Positions 8,570 to 16,522 of a stretch of DNA of 64,000 bases are shown one piece after another. Position 1 is the stretch's first letter. Each line of letters starts with the position of its first letter. The DNA is from Prevotella jejuni (GTDB taxonomy: Bacteria > Bacteroidota > Bacteroidia > Bacteroidales > Bacteroidaceae), in contig NZ_FZNZ01000011.1 in the NCBI RefSeq assembly GCF_900187995.1, positions 1 to 64,000 of the forward strand, read 5' to 3'. The notes under the pieces are model-generated. The model was given only the letters and a program-made list of their open reading frames with translations. It was not told where the DNA came from and did not search any database. Both the position numbers and the translations under genes were made by a program.

Positions 8570-9634
8570 ATGGCTTACAAGATTTTAGCTATCAACCCAG
8601 GATCGACATCAACCAAGATATCGCTTGCAAATGACGATCAACCCGTCTTTGTTGCAGACATTGCGCACTCAAGAGAAGAGCTAAGCAAATTCAAGCGCAT
8701 ATCCGACCAATATCATTTTCGCAAGCAGGTCGTTATTGAAGAATTAAAGAAAAGAAATATACCTTTAGACTTTGATGCCGTTATAGGACGAGGTGGACTT
8801 GCAAAACCAGTGTCAAGTGGTGTGTTCACTATCACAAAGCAAATGATAATAGACCAACAACGAGCTATTCATCAACATGCTTGTGATCTTGGTTGTATGA
8901 TTGCAGACGAAATAGCACGAGATATTCCTAACTGTAAGAGTTTTATTGCTGACCCTGGTGTAGTGGATGAAATGGAACCAGAAGCACGTCTGTCTGGTTC
9001 TCCTCTCATGCCACGTATGTGTATTTGGCATGCTTTAAACCAGAAAGCAATAGGCCGACGCTTTGCAAAAGATATGGGAACATCATACAATAAGTTAAAC
9101 CTTATTATATGTCACTTAGGTGGAGGAATCTCTATCGCAGCCCATTCACATGGCAGGGCAATTGATGCGAACAATGCGTTAGACGGTGAAGGACCATTCT
9201 CACCAGAGCGTGCTGGAACTCTTCCTGCAGCCGACTTAATTCATCTCTGCTTCAGTGGAAAATACACAGAAGAACAGTTATTGAAGAAAGTCAGTGGCCA
9301 TGCAGGTCTTATTTCTCACCTTGGAACAAATGACCTACGTGAGATTATTAATTGGATCAATGCTGGTGACAAGCATGCTGAACTTGTTGTATCAGCTATG
9401 ATATGGCATATTGCTAAGAATATAGCTGCAGAAGGAGCGGTGTTATGCGGCAACATAGATGCCATTCTGCTTACTGGTGGTATGGCAAAGTCTGATTATA
9501 TCATCGAACGACTCAAGCAACGCCTTTCGTTCCTTGCACCTATTTATGTTTATCCAGGCCAAGATGAGATGCAGGCATTGACGGAGAATGCCTTAGCAGT
9601 ACTCCGAGGCGAGCGTGAAGCGAAGGATTATTAA
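8570..9634 (+). CDS. buk: butyrate kinase
   Basis: The 354-residue protein is an ASKHA-fold acyl kinase. The N-terminal phosphate motif AINPGSTSTKISL, the ICHLGGGISIAAH motif near 180, DGEGPFSPERAGTLP near 210 and the LLTGGMAKS motif near 305 are all present. These match butyrate or branched-chain fatty acid kinases rather than acetate kinase, which is about 400 residues long. It would make ATP from butyryl phosphate supplied by Ptb. sucC follows 54 bases later in the same direction. Confidence 0.9.
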   Translation: MAYKILAINPGSTSTKISLANDDQPVFVADIAHSREELSKFKRISDQYHFRKQVVIEELKKRNIPLDFDAVIGRGGLAKPVSSGVFTITKQMIIDQQRAIHQHACDLGCMIADEIARDIPNCKSFIADPGVVDEMEPEARLSGSPLMPRMCIWHALNQKAIGRRFAKDMGTSYNKLNLIICHLGGGISIAAHSHGRAIDANNALDGEGPFSPERAGTLPAADLIHLCFSGKYTEEQLLKKVSGHAGLISHLGTNDLREIINWINAGDKHAELVVSAMIWHIAKNIAAEGAVLCGNIDAILLTGGMAKSDYIIERLKQRLSFLAPIYVYPGQDEMQALTENALAVLRGEREAKDY

Positions 9635-9688
9635 ACAAAAAGAACCCTAAACAATTAACATATAGTTTATAATTCAAAACTAAATCTT

Positions 9689-10828
9689 ATGAAGGTACAT
9701 GAATACCAAGCAAAGAAATTCTTTGCAAGTTATGGGCTTCCAGTAGATCGCAACATTATTTGCCGTACTCCTGATGAAGCTGTTGAAGCCTACAAGCAAT
9801 TAGGTGTTGAGAAAGCCGTGGTGAAAGCTCAGGTTCACACGGGTGGACGTGGCAAAGCTGGTGGTGTTAAACTTGGTAGCAACGAGGCCGAGATTCGCCA
9901 ACATGCAGAAGCTATCTTGGGTATGGATATCAAGGGATTCATTGTAGACAGAGTGCTTGTCAGCGAAGCTGTTGACATTGCTTCAGAGTACTACATGAGT
10001 ATCCTTGTTGATCGCAAGTCAAAGTGTCCTATGTTAATGCTTAGTCGTGCTGGTGGTATGGATATTGAGCAAGTAGCAAAGGAGACACCAGAAAAGATTG
10101 AGAAGATTGTCATTGACCCAGTTGTTGGTATGAGCGACTATCTTGCACGTGAGGCTGCTTTCAAGCTTTTCGATGACATGGCACAGGTTAAACAGGCCGT
10201 ACCAATCTTCAAGAATATTTATAAACTCTTTACAGAGAAGGACGCTTCACTGGCAGAGATCAACCCATTAGTAATGTTGAAAGATGGTTCTTTGAAGGCT
10301 ATCGATGCCAAGATGACCTTTGACGACAATGCTCTCTTCCGTCATCCAGATGTTGCTGAATTATTCGAGCCTACAGAGGAAGAACGCAAGGAACGTGAAG
10401 CAAAAGACAAGGGATTTAGCTATGTGAACCTTGGTGGAAGCATTGGTTGTATGGTTAACGGAGCTGGTCTTGCTATGGCAACCATGGATATGATCAAGTT
10501 ATATGGTGGTGAACCAGCCAATTTCCTCGATATTGGTGGTAGTTCTAACCCAGAGAAGATTGTTGAAGCTATGAAACTTCTCTTGAGTGATAAGCATGTA
10601 AAGGTTGTGTTAATCAACATCTTCGGTGGTATTACCCGTTGTGATGATGTTGCTAACGGACTCTTGGAGGCCTTCAAGGTTATTGAGACAGACATCCCTA
10701 TTGTCATCCGCTTGACTGGAACTAACGAAGCAGAAGGTAGAGCTATCCTTGAGGGAACTCACTTCACTGTCGGTACAAGCATGGCAGATGCAGGACATAA
10801 GGCTGTAGAACTAAGCAAAAAACTTTAA
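9689..10828 (+). CDS. sucC: succinyl-CoA synthetase beta subunit (ADP-forming)
   Basis: An ATP-grasp domain (residues about 1-235) begins with MKVHEYQAKKFFASYGLP and contains KAQVHTGGRGKAGGVKL. The CoA-ligase domain follows, with NIFGGITRCD near 312 and a phosphohistidine-loop partner region. The 379-residue length is close to the usual 385-390. Together with SucD it forms the enzyme that links succinyl-CoA, ADP and phosphate with succinate and ATP. Succinate is a main fermentation product of this bacterial group. The sucD start is 12 bases after the stop. Confidence 0.95.
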   Translation: MKVHEYQAKKFFASYGLPVDRNIICRTPDEAVEAYKQLGVEKAVVKAQVHTGGRGKAGGVKLGSNEAEIRQHAEAILGMDIKGFIVDRVLVSEAVDIASEYYMSILVDRKSKCPMLMLSRAGGMDIEQVAKETPEKIEKIVIDPVVGMSDYLAREAAFKLFDDMAQVKQAVPIFKNIYKLFTEKDASLAEINPLVMLKDGSLKAIDAKMTFDDNALFRHPDVAELFEPTEEERKEREAKDKGFSYVNLGGSIGCMVNGAGLAMATMDMIKLYGGEPANFLDIGGSSNPEKIVEAMKLLLSDKHVKVVLINIFGGITRCDDVANGLLEAFKVIETDIPIVIRLTGTNEAEGRAILEGTHFTVGTSMADAGHKAVELSKKL

Positions 10829-10840
10829 AACACAAGAGTT

Positions 10841-11713
10841 ATGAGTATTCTAATTAATAAAGATACAAAGTTAATCGTACAGGGCATTACAGGTCGTGAT
10901 GGTAGTTTCCACGCTTCAAAGATGAAGGAGTATGGCACCAACGTGGTTGGTGGAACATCTCCTGGCAAGGCTGGTCAGGAAGTATGTGGCATCCCTGTAT
11001 TCAACACCGTTAAGGATGCTGTTGCTGCAACTGGAGCCAACGCATCTATTATCTTCGTCCCTGCCCCATTCGCAAAAGATGCAATGCTTGAAGCGATTGA
11101 TGGTGGTGTGAAACTCGTCATTTGTATTACCGAGGGCGTGCCAACGCTTGATGCTGTTGCAGCACAGCGTTACGCTAAGATTAAGGGAGTCAAGGTAATT
11201 GGTCCTAACTGTCCTGGTCTTATTTCTCCAGAGGAGAGTATGGCTGGTATTATGCCAACTAATATCTTCAAGAAGGGACATACTGGTGTTATCAGTCGTA
11301 GTGGTACACTTACCTACGAGGTTGTTTATAACCTTACACAAGCTGGTTTGGGACAATCCACAGCAGTCGGTGTTGGTGGTGACCCAGTCGTTGGACTTTA
11401 TTTTGAGGAGCTTCTTCGTATGTTCCAAGACGACCCAGAGACAGACAGTATAGCTCTCATTGGAGAGATTGGTGGTGATGCTGAAGAGCGTGCTGCTAAG
11501 TTTATTAAGGAGAACGTTACCAAACCTGTTGCTGTATTCATCTCTGGTCAGCAAGCTCCTCCGGGTAAGCAGATGGGACACGCTGGTGCTATCATCTCAA
11601 GTGGCTCAGGTTCTGCAAGCGAGAAGATAGCAGCTTTTGAGGCCGTAGGGGTACCTGTTGCACGTGAGACAAGTGAAATACCAGAACTCCTTAAGAAGCA
11701 ATTAAAGAAGTAA
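10841..11713 (+). CDS. sucD: succinyl-CoA synthetase alpha subunit
   Basis: The CoA-binding Rossmann domain starts with TKLIVQGITGRDGSFH, followed by VIGPNCPGLI near residue 121. The ligase domain carries GHAGAIISSGSGSA near 246, whose first His is the phosphorylated residue of the family. At 290 residues it is full length. It is the last gene of the ptb-buk-sucC-sucD run, which ends at the hairpin at 11749-11777. Confidence 0.95.
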   Translation: MSILINKDTKLIVQGITGRDGSFHASKMKEYGTNVVGGTSPGKAGQEVCGIPVFNTVKDAVAATGANASIIFVPAPFAKDAMLEAIDGGVKLVICITEGVPTLDAVAAQRYAKIKGVKVIGPNCPGLISPEESMAGIMPTNIFKKGHTGVISRSGTLTYEVVYNLTQAGLGQSTAVGVGGDPVVGLYFEELLRMFQDDPETDSIALIGEIGGDAEERAAKFIKENVTKPVAVFISGQQAPPGKQMGHAGAIISSGSGSASEKIAAFEAVGVPVARETSEIPELLKKQLKK

Positions 11714-11748
11714 AAAGCTTGGTATTTAAGCCAATTTCTATAAGATTT

Positions 11749-11777
11749 AGAGGAATATCCACTAAGGGTATTCCTCT
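11749..11777. terminator. terminator after sucD
   Basis: AGAGGAATATCC and GGGTATTCCTCT form a 12-bp stem with one G-T pair and a 5-base loop, followed by a T-rich stretch. It lies 35 bases after the sucD stop and before the convergent gene that ends at 11809. Confidence 0.8.
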
Positions 11778-11808
11778 ATTTGATTTCTAACAATCCTATT
11801 GTAAATCA

Positions 11809-12331
11809 TCATTTTGAGCTGGTTATCAACACCTTATCTATGTAATACACATGAGGCAATGTTTCTTTAACTACTAATCGAACTTTTAAGTGATTAACAA
11901 CAGAGTCACCATATATTCTATAAAGCTCTTCTGATGTTGGTGTTGCCGAGAGTTGTATAAACTCCCCTTTATACTTACATCGAATACCGCTACTACATGA
12001 CCTGCTTTCTCTTCTTATAGGAGTATAGTGTTCAACGCCAATATATTCAGTTAAATGTCCCCCTACCCTTTTGCTTCTCGCCACATTTAATGCGTAGAAA
12101 CTAAACCATACTACAAAGAATACACATCCCTGTTGCATGAAGATAATAACGCAAAGCATCAATTCTTTTAAGCAGCATATAGGACAATATGAATATAGGA
12201 GTACTCAAAGAGAGCGCATAGATGTATGTATCTATTATAAAATTTCTTCTCAAATATAACAACAGAAATAGTCCTACTACAGCTAAGAAATACCATAAAG
12301 TATCTTTCTCAAGAAGACCTTTTAGTTTCAT
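11809..12331 (-). pseudogene. frameshifted small membrane protein, paralogue of the gene at 38917-39438
   Basis: Two overlapping reading frames together match the intact 173-residue protein encoded at 38917-39438. The first frame (from ATG 12331, beginning MKLKGLLEKDTLWYFLA) aligns with its N-terminal two-helix membrane region. The second frame (ending at 11809) aligns with its C-terminal part: EELYRIYGDSVVNHLKVR here against DSLYQIYGDSIINHVVVR there. The switch lies near 12120-12150. Either the gene is broken by a small indel or the assembly has an error. Its paralogue sits inside the Rhs array, so this was probably an immunity-type gene. The neighbour at 12411-12824 is also a paralogue of an array gene. 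Confidence 0.7.
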
Positions 12332-12410
12332 AATCCTATTTGTTTGTATAAATGCATCGTCGCATATAACCTTTATTACAAGGATAAGGGGGCGTACTGA
12401 AGAAAATATT

Positions 12411-12824
12411 TCATTGCTTCTCACCGTGATAACCTTTTATATAATGATACATGCAGCAGATTGAAAGTAAACCTAATGAGAGAAATCCGACCCTAACAAA
12501 TATATCATCTCTTATATCATAAAACAGTGTATCAGTCAATTTATTATAATACAAAGGCATATATAGCTTGTCTTCATTAATATCTTTTTTACTTACAGTG
12601 ACGGTGTAATCCTTTCCAATATATCGTACTATAATATATGAGGTAATATTTACAGCTCCACTATGCTTAGATACGATTTCGTATGACTTAATAGGTCCGG
12701 TCTCAAGTGCCTTATTATCGTAATAAACAACAACTATGCTGTAAACCAGATATATAGGCCAAACCAGCACTACTAACAAGAGACATTTCCATATTTGACA
12801 ATATTCTATCCTATTGACCGACAT
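12411..12824 (-). CDS. two-helix membrane protein, paralogue of the Rhs-array gene at 47420-47818
   Basis: The 137-residue protein has a transmembrane helix at about 10-33, a soluble domain at about 35-105 and a second helix near 108-127. It aligns along its whole length with the 133-residue product of 47420-47818: TGPIKSYEIVSKHSGAVN here matches SGPIKSYKIVSEHSGAIN there, and both contain ITSYIIVRYxGKxYTVTVS. No domain of known function is recognised. The array copy follows an orphan Rhs toxin tail, so the role of an immunity protein is inferred. Here it stands more than 25 kb from any Rhs gene, beside a second orphan paralogue. The next gene in the run follows with a short overlap. Confidence 0.65.
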   Translation of the reverse strand: MSVNRIEYCQIWKCLLLVVLVWPIYLVYSIVVVYYDNKALETGPIKSYEIVSKHSGAVNITSYIIVRYIGKDYTVTVSKKDINEDKLYMPLYYNKLTDTLFYDIRDDIFVRVGFLSLGLLSICCMYHYIKGYHGEKQ

Positions 12825-12999
12825 AGTCTTTATACTATTGCACCATATTTTAAATCTCTACTATCATTCCCTTGCAGCTTACGAACGTTTTACATCGAAG
12901 AAATATCCAATTGAAAGTAACACTACAAAGAGTCAACACAACGTATAACAGGCAGCAAAACGTATGTAGGAAATGAACTGAAAGCTTTATCAATACTTC

Positions 13000-14202
13000 T
13001 TACTTGAAAAGCTTTTGTACAAAAGTAGACAGATACTCTCTCCAGTTTCGCCAACTATGTCCGCCTTTCGTCTTAAGATAAGAGTATTTATAAGATTCTT
13101 TATCCAATGCTGCACGGAGTCTATCATCATCCTTTGAGAGAAAATCGTCCTTACCAATACCAATCCATATAAGCTTAGGAGATTTCTTACACAGCGTCTT
13201 AAATTTCTCGTCAACATTCTTATATATATAAGAAAGTGTATCACCATCCTTTGACATTCGATTGACAGCAGAAGAGAACAAACCAATATAATTAAAGGAG
13301 TTTGGATTATTTAAAGCAATATAAAGCGAATGAAAGCCACCCATAGACAGTCCTGCAATCGCTCTGTTTGCCTTATCCTTCTTCACACGATAGGTCTTTT
13401 CTACAAACTGTATAATATCAGGAAAGGCTTTTTCAAAGTTTCCATCCATTGTTTTTGGATACTGCGTTGTAGCTACTACAAGTCCTTTAGATCCCTCACC
13501 CGGAGCTGCTTCCTGCGAAATATTACCATTTGGCATTACTACTACCATTGGTTCTGCTTTTCCTTCAGCGATAAGGTTGTCCAAAATCTGTGTTGCACGT
13601 CCTAACTCTTCCCATGCCTCTTCATCGACTCCCATGCCATGAAGCAGATAAAGAACAGGATAACTCCGCTTATTTGATTCGTATCCAGCTGGCGTATAGA
13701 CAGTCATACGACGTTGAAGACCAGCCGTTGGACTATCATACCACACTTTTCTAACTGTCCCGTGAGGTACATTCTTTACGGCATATAACCCATCTACACC
13801 ACCGCCAACAAGTACTACACTGTATCTATTACCAATGTCACGAACAGTATATATATTCTTTGGATCAGTAATCTTTACACCATCAACTATCAGATTATAA
13901 CTGTAGAACTCTGGCTTCAAGGGTGGAGTTGTCAGCGTCCATCGTCCGTTCGCATCTTTATTCATCAACTGTGGGTGCCAATCTCCATCCGCATACTTAT
14001 CTGGAGTATCTTTCCCTGCATATAAGAAATTGCCAGTCAATTCCACCTTCTCAGCGTTTGGCGCAAAAAGACTGATAGTTATAGAATTGTCTTCATTCAC
14101 TATTGGTGAGACAATCTCGTTATCTTTCCAATTAAGCACTTCCTGTGCTGCTACTAAGGAGAAACTTGCAAGGCAAGCAAAGAACAGGACAAACCTTTTC
14201 AT
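13000..14202 (-). CDS. secreted esterase (CE1/esterase D-like) with N-terminal beta-sandwich domain
   Basis: After a signal peptide (cleaved after SLVAA) comes a CBM48-like beta-sandwich at about residues 30-125 (NSITISLFAPNAEKVELTG). An alpha/beta hydrolase of the putative esterase family follows. The nucleophile elbow GLSMGGFHS lies near residue 290, LLHGMGVDEEAWEE near 188 is the oxyanion region, DDFLS gives the acid and GGHSW near 385 the catalytic His. This two-domain layout is typical of feruloyl or acetyl-xylan esterases, so a role in stripping side groups from plant or host glycans is likely. A well-spaced promoter lies at 14475-14505, giving a leader of about 260 bases. Confidence 0.82.
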   Translation of the reverse strand: MKRFVLFFACLASFSLVAAQEVLNWKDNEIVSPIVNEDNSITISLFAPNAEKVELTGNFLYAGKDTPDKYADGDWHPQLMNKDANGRWTLTTPPLKPEFYSYNLIVDGVKITDPKNIYTVRDIGNRYSVVLVGGGVDGLYAVKNVPHGTVRKVWYDSPTAGLQRRMTVYTPAGYESNKRSYPVLYLLHGMGVDEEAWEELGRATQILDNLIAEGKAEPMVVVMPNGNISQEAAPGEGSKGLVVATTQYPKTMDGNFEKAFPDIIQFVEKTYRVKKDKANRAIAGLSMGGFHSLYIALNNPNSFNYIGLFSSAVNRMSKDGDTLSYIYKNVDEKFKTLCKKSPKLIWIGIGKDDFLSKDDDRLRAALDKESYKYSYLKTKGGHSWRNWREYLSTFVQKLFK

Positions 14203-14474
14203 GATTTCGTGTTTTAATTTATTGCATTAACTTTTTTTTCAACGTATAAGTACTCATCTCTTAAAGTGTAGATACACATTTAATTATATTATGTACGTAA
14301 TTACAGCTCAAAGAAATTTTTATCAACAGAACTAAAAGCTATGAGACAAGTATATGAAGAATCTCCCCACTCCCTCAAACGCTCTTTCACAATACCCCTG
14401 CTTATACTCAATAAGCATAAAATTGATTTATAGCTCTGTTGGAATCTGTCATTTGAAAGTCTATTACTCTTTGG

Positions 14475-14505
14475 CAAAGGTAATCAAAAAACATATAAAA
14501 TCAAA
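14475..14505 (-). promoter_or_regulatory. Bacteroidetes-type promoter, minus strand
   Basis: Read on the minus strand, TTTG (14502-14505) is followed after exactly 19 bases by TACCTTTG (14475-14482), a full match to TTTG-N19-TAnnTTTG. It would drive the esterase gene with a leader of about 260 bases. Confidence 0.65.
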
Positions 14506-14587
14506 TTCATAAACAGAAAAACTAAAATTCAAGGATACTATCAGTAATTACTAACAGACGCTATTATACAAATAATTTTAATTTTGT

Positions 14588-14673
14588 TTTGCTGTCATTT
14601 TTAACATTTCATGTAAACATACTATAAGTCAATTAGTTAACAGCTAATATCAGATGACAGCAGTGACAGCAAA
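14588..14673. repeat. 86-bp MITE-like element, copy 1
   Basis: It is bounded by the perfect 10-bp inverted repeat TTTGCTGTCA (14588-14597) and TGACAGCAAA (14664-14673). A second TGACAG word lies just inside the right end. Copy 2 at 35060-35144 has the same ends, nearly the same length and a matching left part with TTTTAACATTT. Both copies lie in long gene-free gaps, a few hundred bases before a 22-bp array. It has no coding capacity. Confidence 0.65.
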
Positions 14674-14956
14674 TTTCATTTTGAAAATTCAGCTTTGTTT
14701 TAAACACATAAAAGATAGAACAAAAAGATTCTATCAACCAAGTAGACTTCGTCCTACCCACGTAGGAGAAGGAAGGTAGTTGGTGGCATTACACCAACGG
14801 AAGCGACATCACCTCACACCATAAAGATTTTACCCCCCTAAAAAGAAATGATGGAGAGCGAAGTAGATTGTTAGCTAACCCCAATATGACTATTGAAAAA
14901 AGAGAAAGACCTTCATACGTGCAGACGGGGAATGTAATGATATTTTAGGACACACT

Positions 14957-15088
14957 GTCCACTTCCTATTGAAAAGGGCTGAGAGAGGTGTGTAGAAGAG
15001 GCTTATCTTCTTTCAAGAACATGCCCTTCTTGAAGGCAGAAGACGCCCTTCTTGAAGCGAGAAAGACATCTTCTTCGCCCCTACTTAT
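14957..15088. repeat. array B: six 22-bp dyad units
   Basis: Units in 22-base register begin at 14957, 14979, 15001, 15023, 15045 and 15067. Those at 15023 and 15045 share their first 13 bases, GCCCTTCTTGAAG. As in array A, CTTCTT words face GAAGA words. At 15087-15113 it is followed by ATAACATATTGATTTATTG and TATGTTAT, the same tail as after array A. A and B therefore belong to one dispersed family. Apart from the two repeats, the gap 14203-15375 shows no gene I can support. Confidence 0.7.
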
Positions 15089-15375
15089 AACATATTGATT
15101 TATTGTATGTTATAAGCTTAATTATTACAGACACTACGCTTTTACCGTGAAGATGTACACCTTTGCATTATGTCATGATTTTTCATCGTTCTACTGATTG
15201 TTTCGTAATAAGGAGTAAGTACCGAACTATTTTAAGAGAGCTACTGGTAAATGTAAGAGAAAACAATCTTCTCGCCCAGAGAACTTACTTAAAAGCAATA
15301 AAAAACGTATGAAAATGCAACTAAAAGGTCGGATGAGACAAATTTGAGACATCATGAATAATTTTCCATTGGAAA

Positions 15376-15407
15376 TTTGGTAGATAGTAAAATAATACTT
15401 ATCTTTG
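15376..15407 (+). promoter_or_regulatory. promoter of the thioredoxin-MarR operon
   Basis: TTTG at 15376-15379 and TATCTTTG at 15400-15407 are separated by 20 bases, a full Bacteroidetes consensus. The start codon at 15491 gives a leader of about 77 bases. Confidence 0.7.
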
Positions 15408-15490
15408 CAACGTTTTCCTAAGGAAAGCAAAATAAACAATAACAAACCGAGTAACAAAAGGACTTCGGTAAAATAAAGATTACACATATA

Positions 15491-16000
15491 ATGAAACGTA
15501 CAGCAACACTTGTAGTGGCTATCATGGCATTAACACTGACTGCTTGCAAGGCAGATAACAATCCTAAAAAACAGGATAACAGTGCAATGACTACAGAGCA
15601 AACAGGAGTAACTAATCAAAATGAAGGAAAGGAAACAAAGATGACTGTAACAGAAATGAACTCAGAGATGTTCCAACAGAAGGTTATGGATTTTAAGAGT
15701 AATCCTAAGACATGGAACTTTAAAGGTGATAAGCCTGCTATTATAGACTTTTATGCAACATGGTGTGGTCCTTGCAAAGCAACGGCTCCTATCCTTGAAG
15801 AGATTGCTGGTGACTATGCAGGCCAGATTGATGTATATAAAGTTGATGTAGACAAACAGCGCGAATTGGCAAGCCTTTTCGGCATTCGTTCAATCCCATC
15901 AATACTCTTCATCCCTAAGACTGGCGAACCCTCAATGCAGACAGGAGCTATGAATAAGGCTCAGTTCGAGGAGGTTATTAAGTCTGTCTTATTGAAGTAA
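15491..16000 (+). CDS. thioredoxin-domain lipoprotein
   Basis: Residues 1-20 form a lipoprotein signal with lipobox LTAC (Cys20), followed by a polar linker to about residue 60 and a thioredoxin fold. The active site WCGPCK lies near residue 91, with the cis-proline motif SIPSI near 138. It would act as a periplasmic, membrane-anchored disulfide reductase or oxidoreductase. Its own promoter lies at 15376-15407. A MarR-type regulator gene follows after 9 bases and is probably co-transcribed, which suggests redox- or stress-linked control. Confidence 0.85.
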   Translation: MKRTATLVVAIMALTLTACKADNNPKKQDNSAMTTEQTGVTNQNEGKETKMTVTEMNSEMFQQKVMDFKSNPKTWNFKGDKPAIIDFYATWCGPCKATAPILEEIAGDYAGQIDVYKVDVDKQRELASLFGIRSIPSILFIPKTGEPSMQTGAMNKAQFEEVIKSVLLK

Positions 16001-16009
16001 AGACCAATA

Positions 16010-16366
16010 ATGGATAATCATTGCATCAGTAAGATTCGTGAAATATTTCGTGTCATCACCTCTTTTGAAAGTAGACTACAACAGCAAATAGGCTTGAACA
16101 TCAATGAAGCGATGTTGTTATGTCTACTCTCAGAGAGCGAAAAACCTATGTTGGCAGGCGAGATAGCCGAAGAGATGGGTTTGACACGTTCTAATACTTC
16201 AAAGGTGATAGCCTCATTAGAGCAGGCTTCACTTATTCGCCGACGTGCTTGTTCGGAGGATGGTCGCTGCCAAAGATTCCATATCACAAAGCATGGTTTA
16301 GACAAGTTAGACCATTTGCATTGTGACTCTATAGCGGTGCCTGAAGAGTTAAAGGAGATAATATAG
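16010..16366 (+). CDS. MarR-family winged-helix regulator
   Basis: The 118-residue protein has the MarR-type winged helix: LAGEIAEEMGLTRSNTSKVI (about 50-70) is the helix-turn-helix, and the wing follows with RRRACSEDGRCQRFHITK. It is shorter than the usual 140-150 residues and lacks most of the C-terminal dimer helix. It lies 9 bases after the thioredoxin lipoprotein gene and probably regulates its own operon; the ligand is unknown. Transcription ends at the hairpin 16411-16474. Confidence 0.75.
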   Translation: MDNHCISKIREIFRVITSFESRLQQQIGLNINEAMLLCLLSESEKPMLAGEIAEEMGLTRSNTSKVIASLEQASLIRRRACSEDGRCQRFHITKHGLDKLDHLHCDSIAVPEELKEII

Positions 16367-16410
16367 AATATATTGCAATCTTTCTGAGCAAGAATAAGCG
16401 TTAATAATTA

Positions 16411-16474
16411 TAGGGACGTATAGACTGTGAGTTGCCAAATGGCCTGTTAAATACTCACGAACTATACGTCCCTA
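16411..16474. terminator. long bidirectional terminator hairpin
   Basis: TAGGGACGTATAG (16411-16423) pairs perfectly with CTATACGTCCCTA (16462-16474), and an inner TGTGAGT/ACTCAC pairing extends the stem. It lies between two convergent genes ending at 16366 and 16523. Confidence 0.8.
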
Positions 16475-16522
16475 TTCTTATTCTATTATCTAAAACCACC
16501 TACCCTATAAAGCTCCTAAGTA

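Noticed and set aside
10916..11581. 221-residue minus-strand frame opposite sucD
   Set aside because: It lies entirely within the well-supported sucD gene and has no recognisable motif or promoter.
15227..15487. 86-residue minus-strand frame before the thioredoxin gene
   Set aside because: It covers the complete promoter of the next gene and shows no protein features beyond A-T-rich hydrophobic codons.
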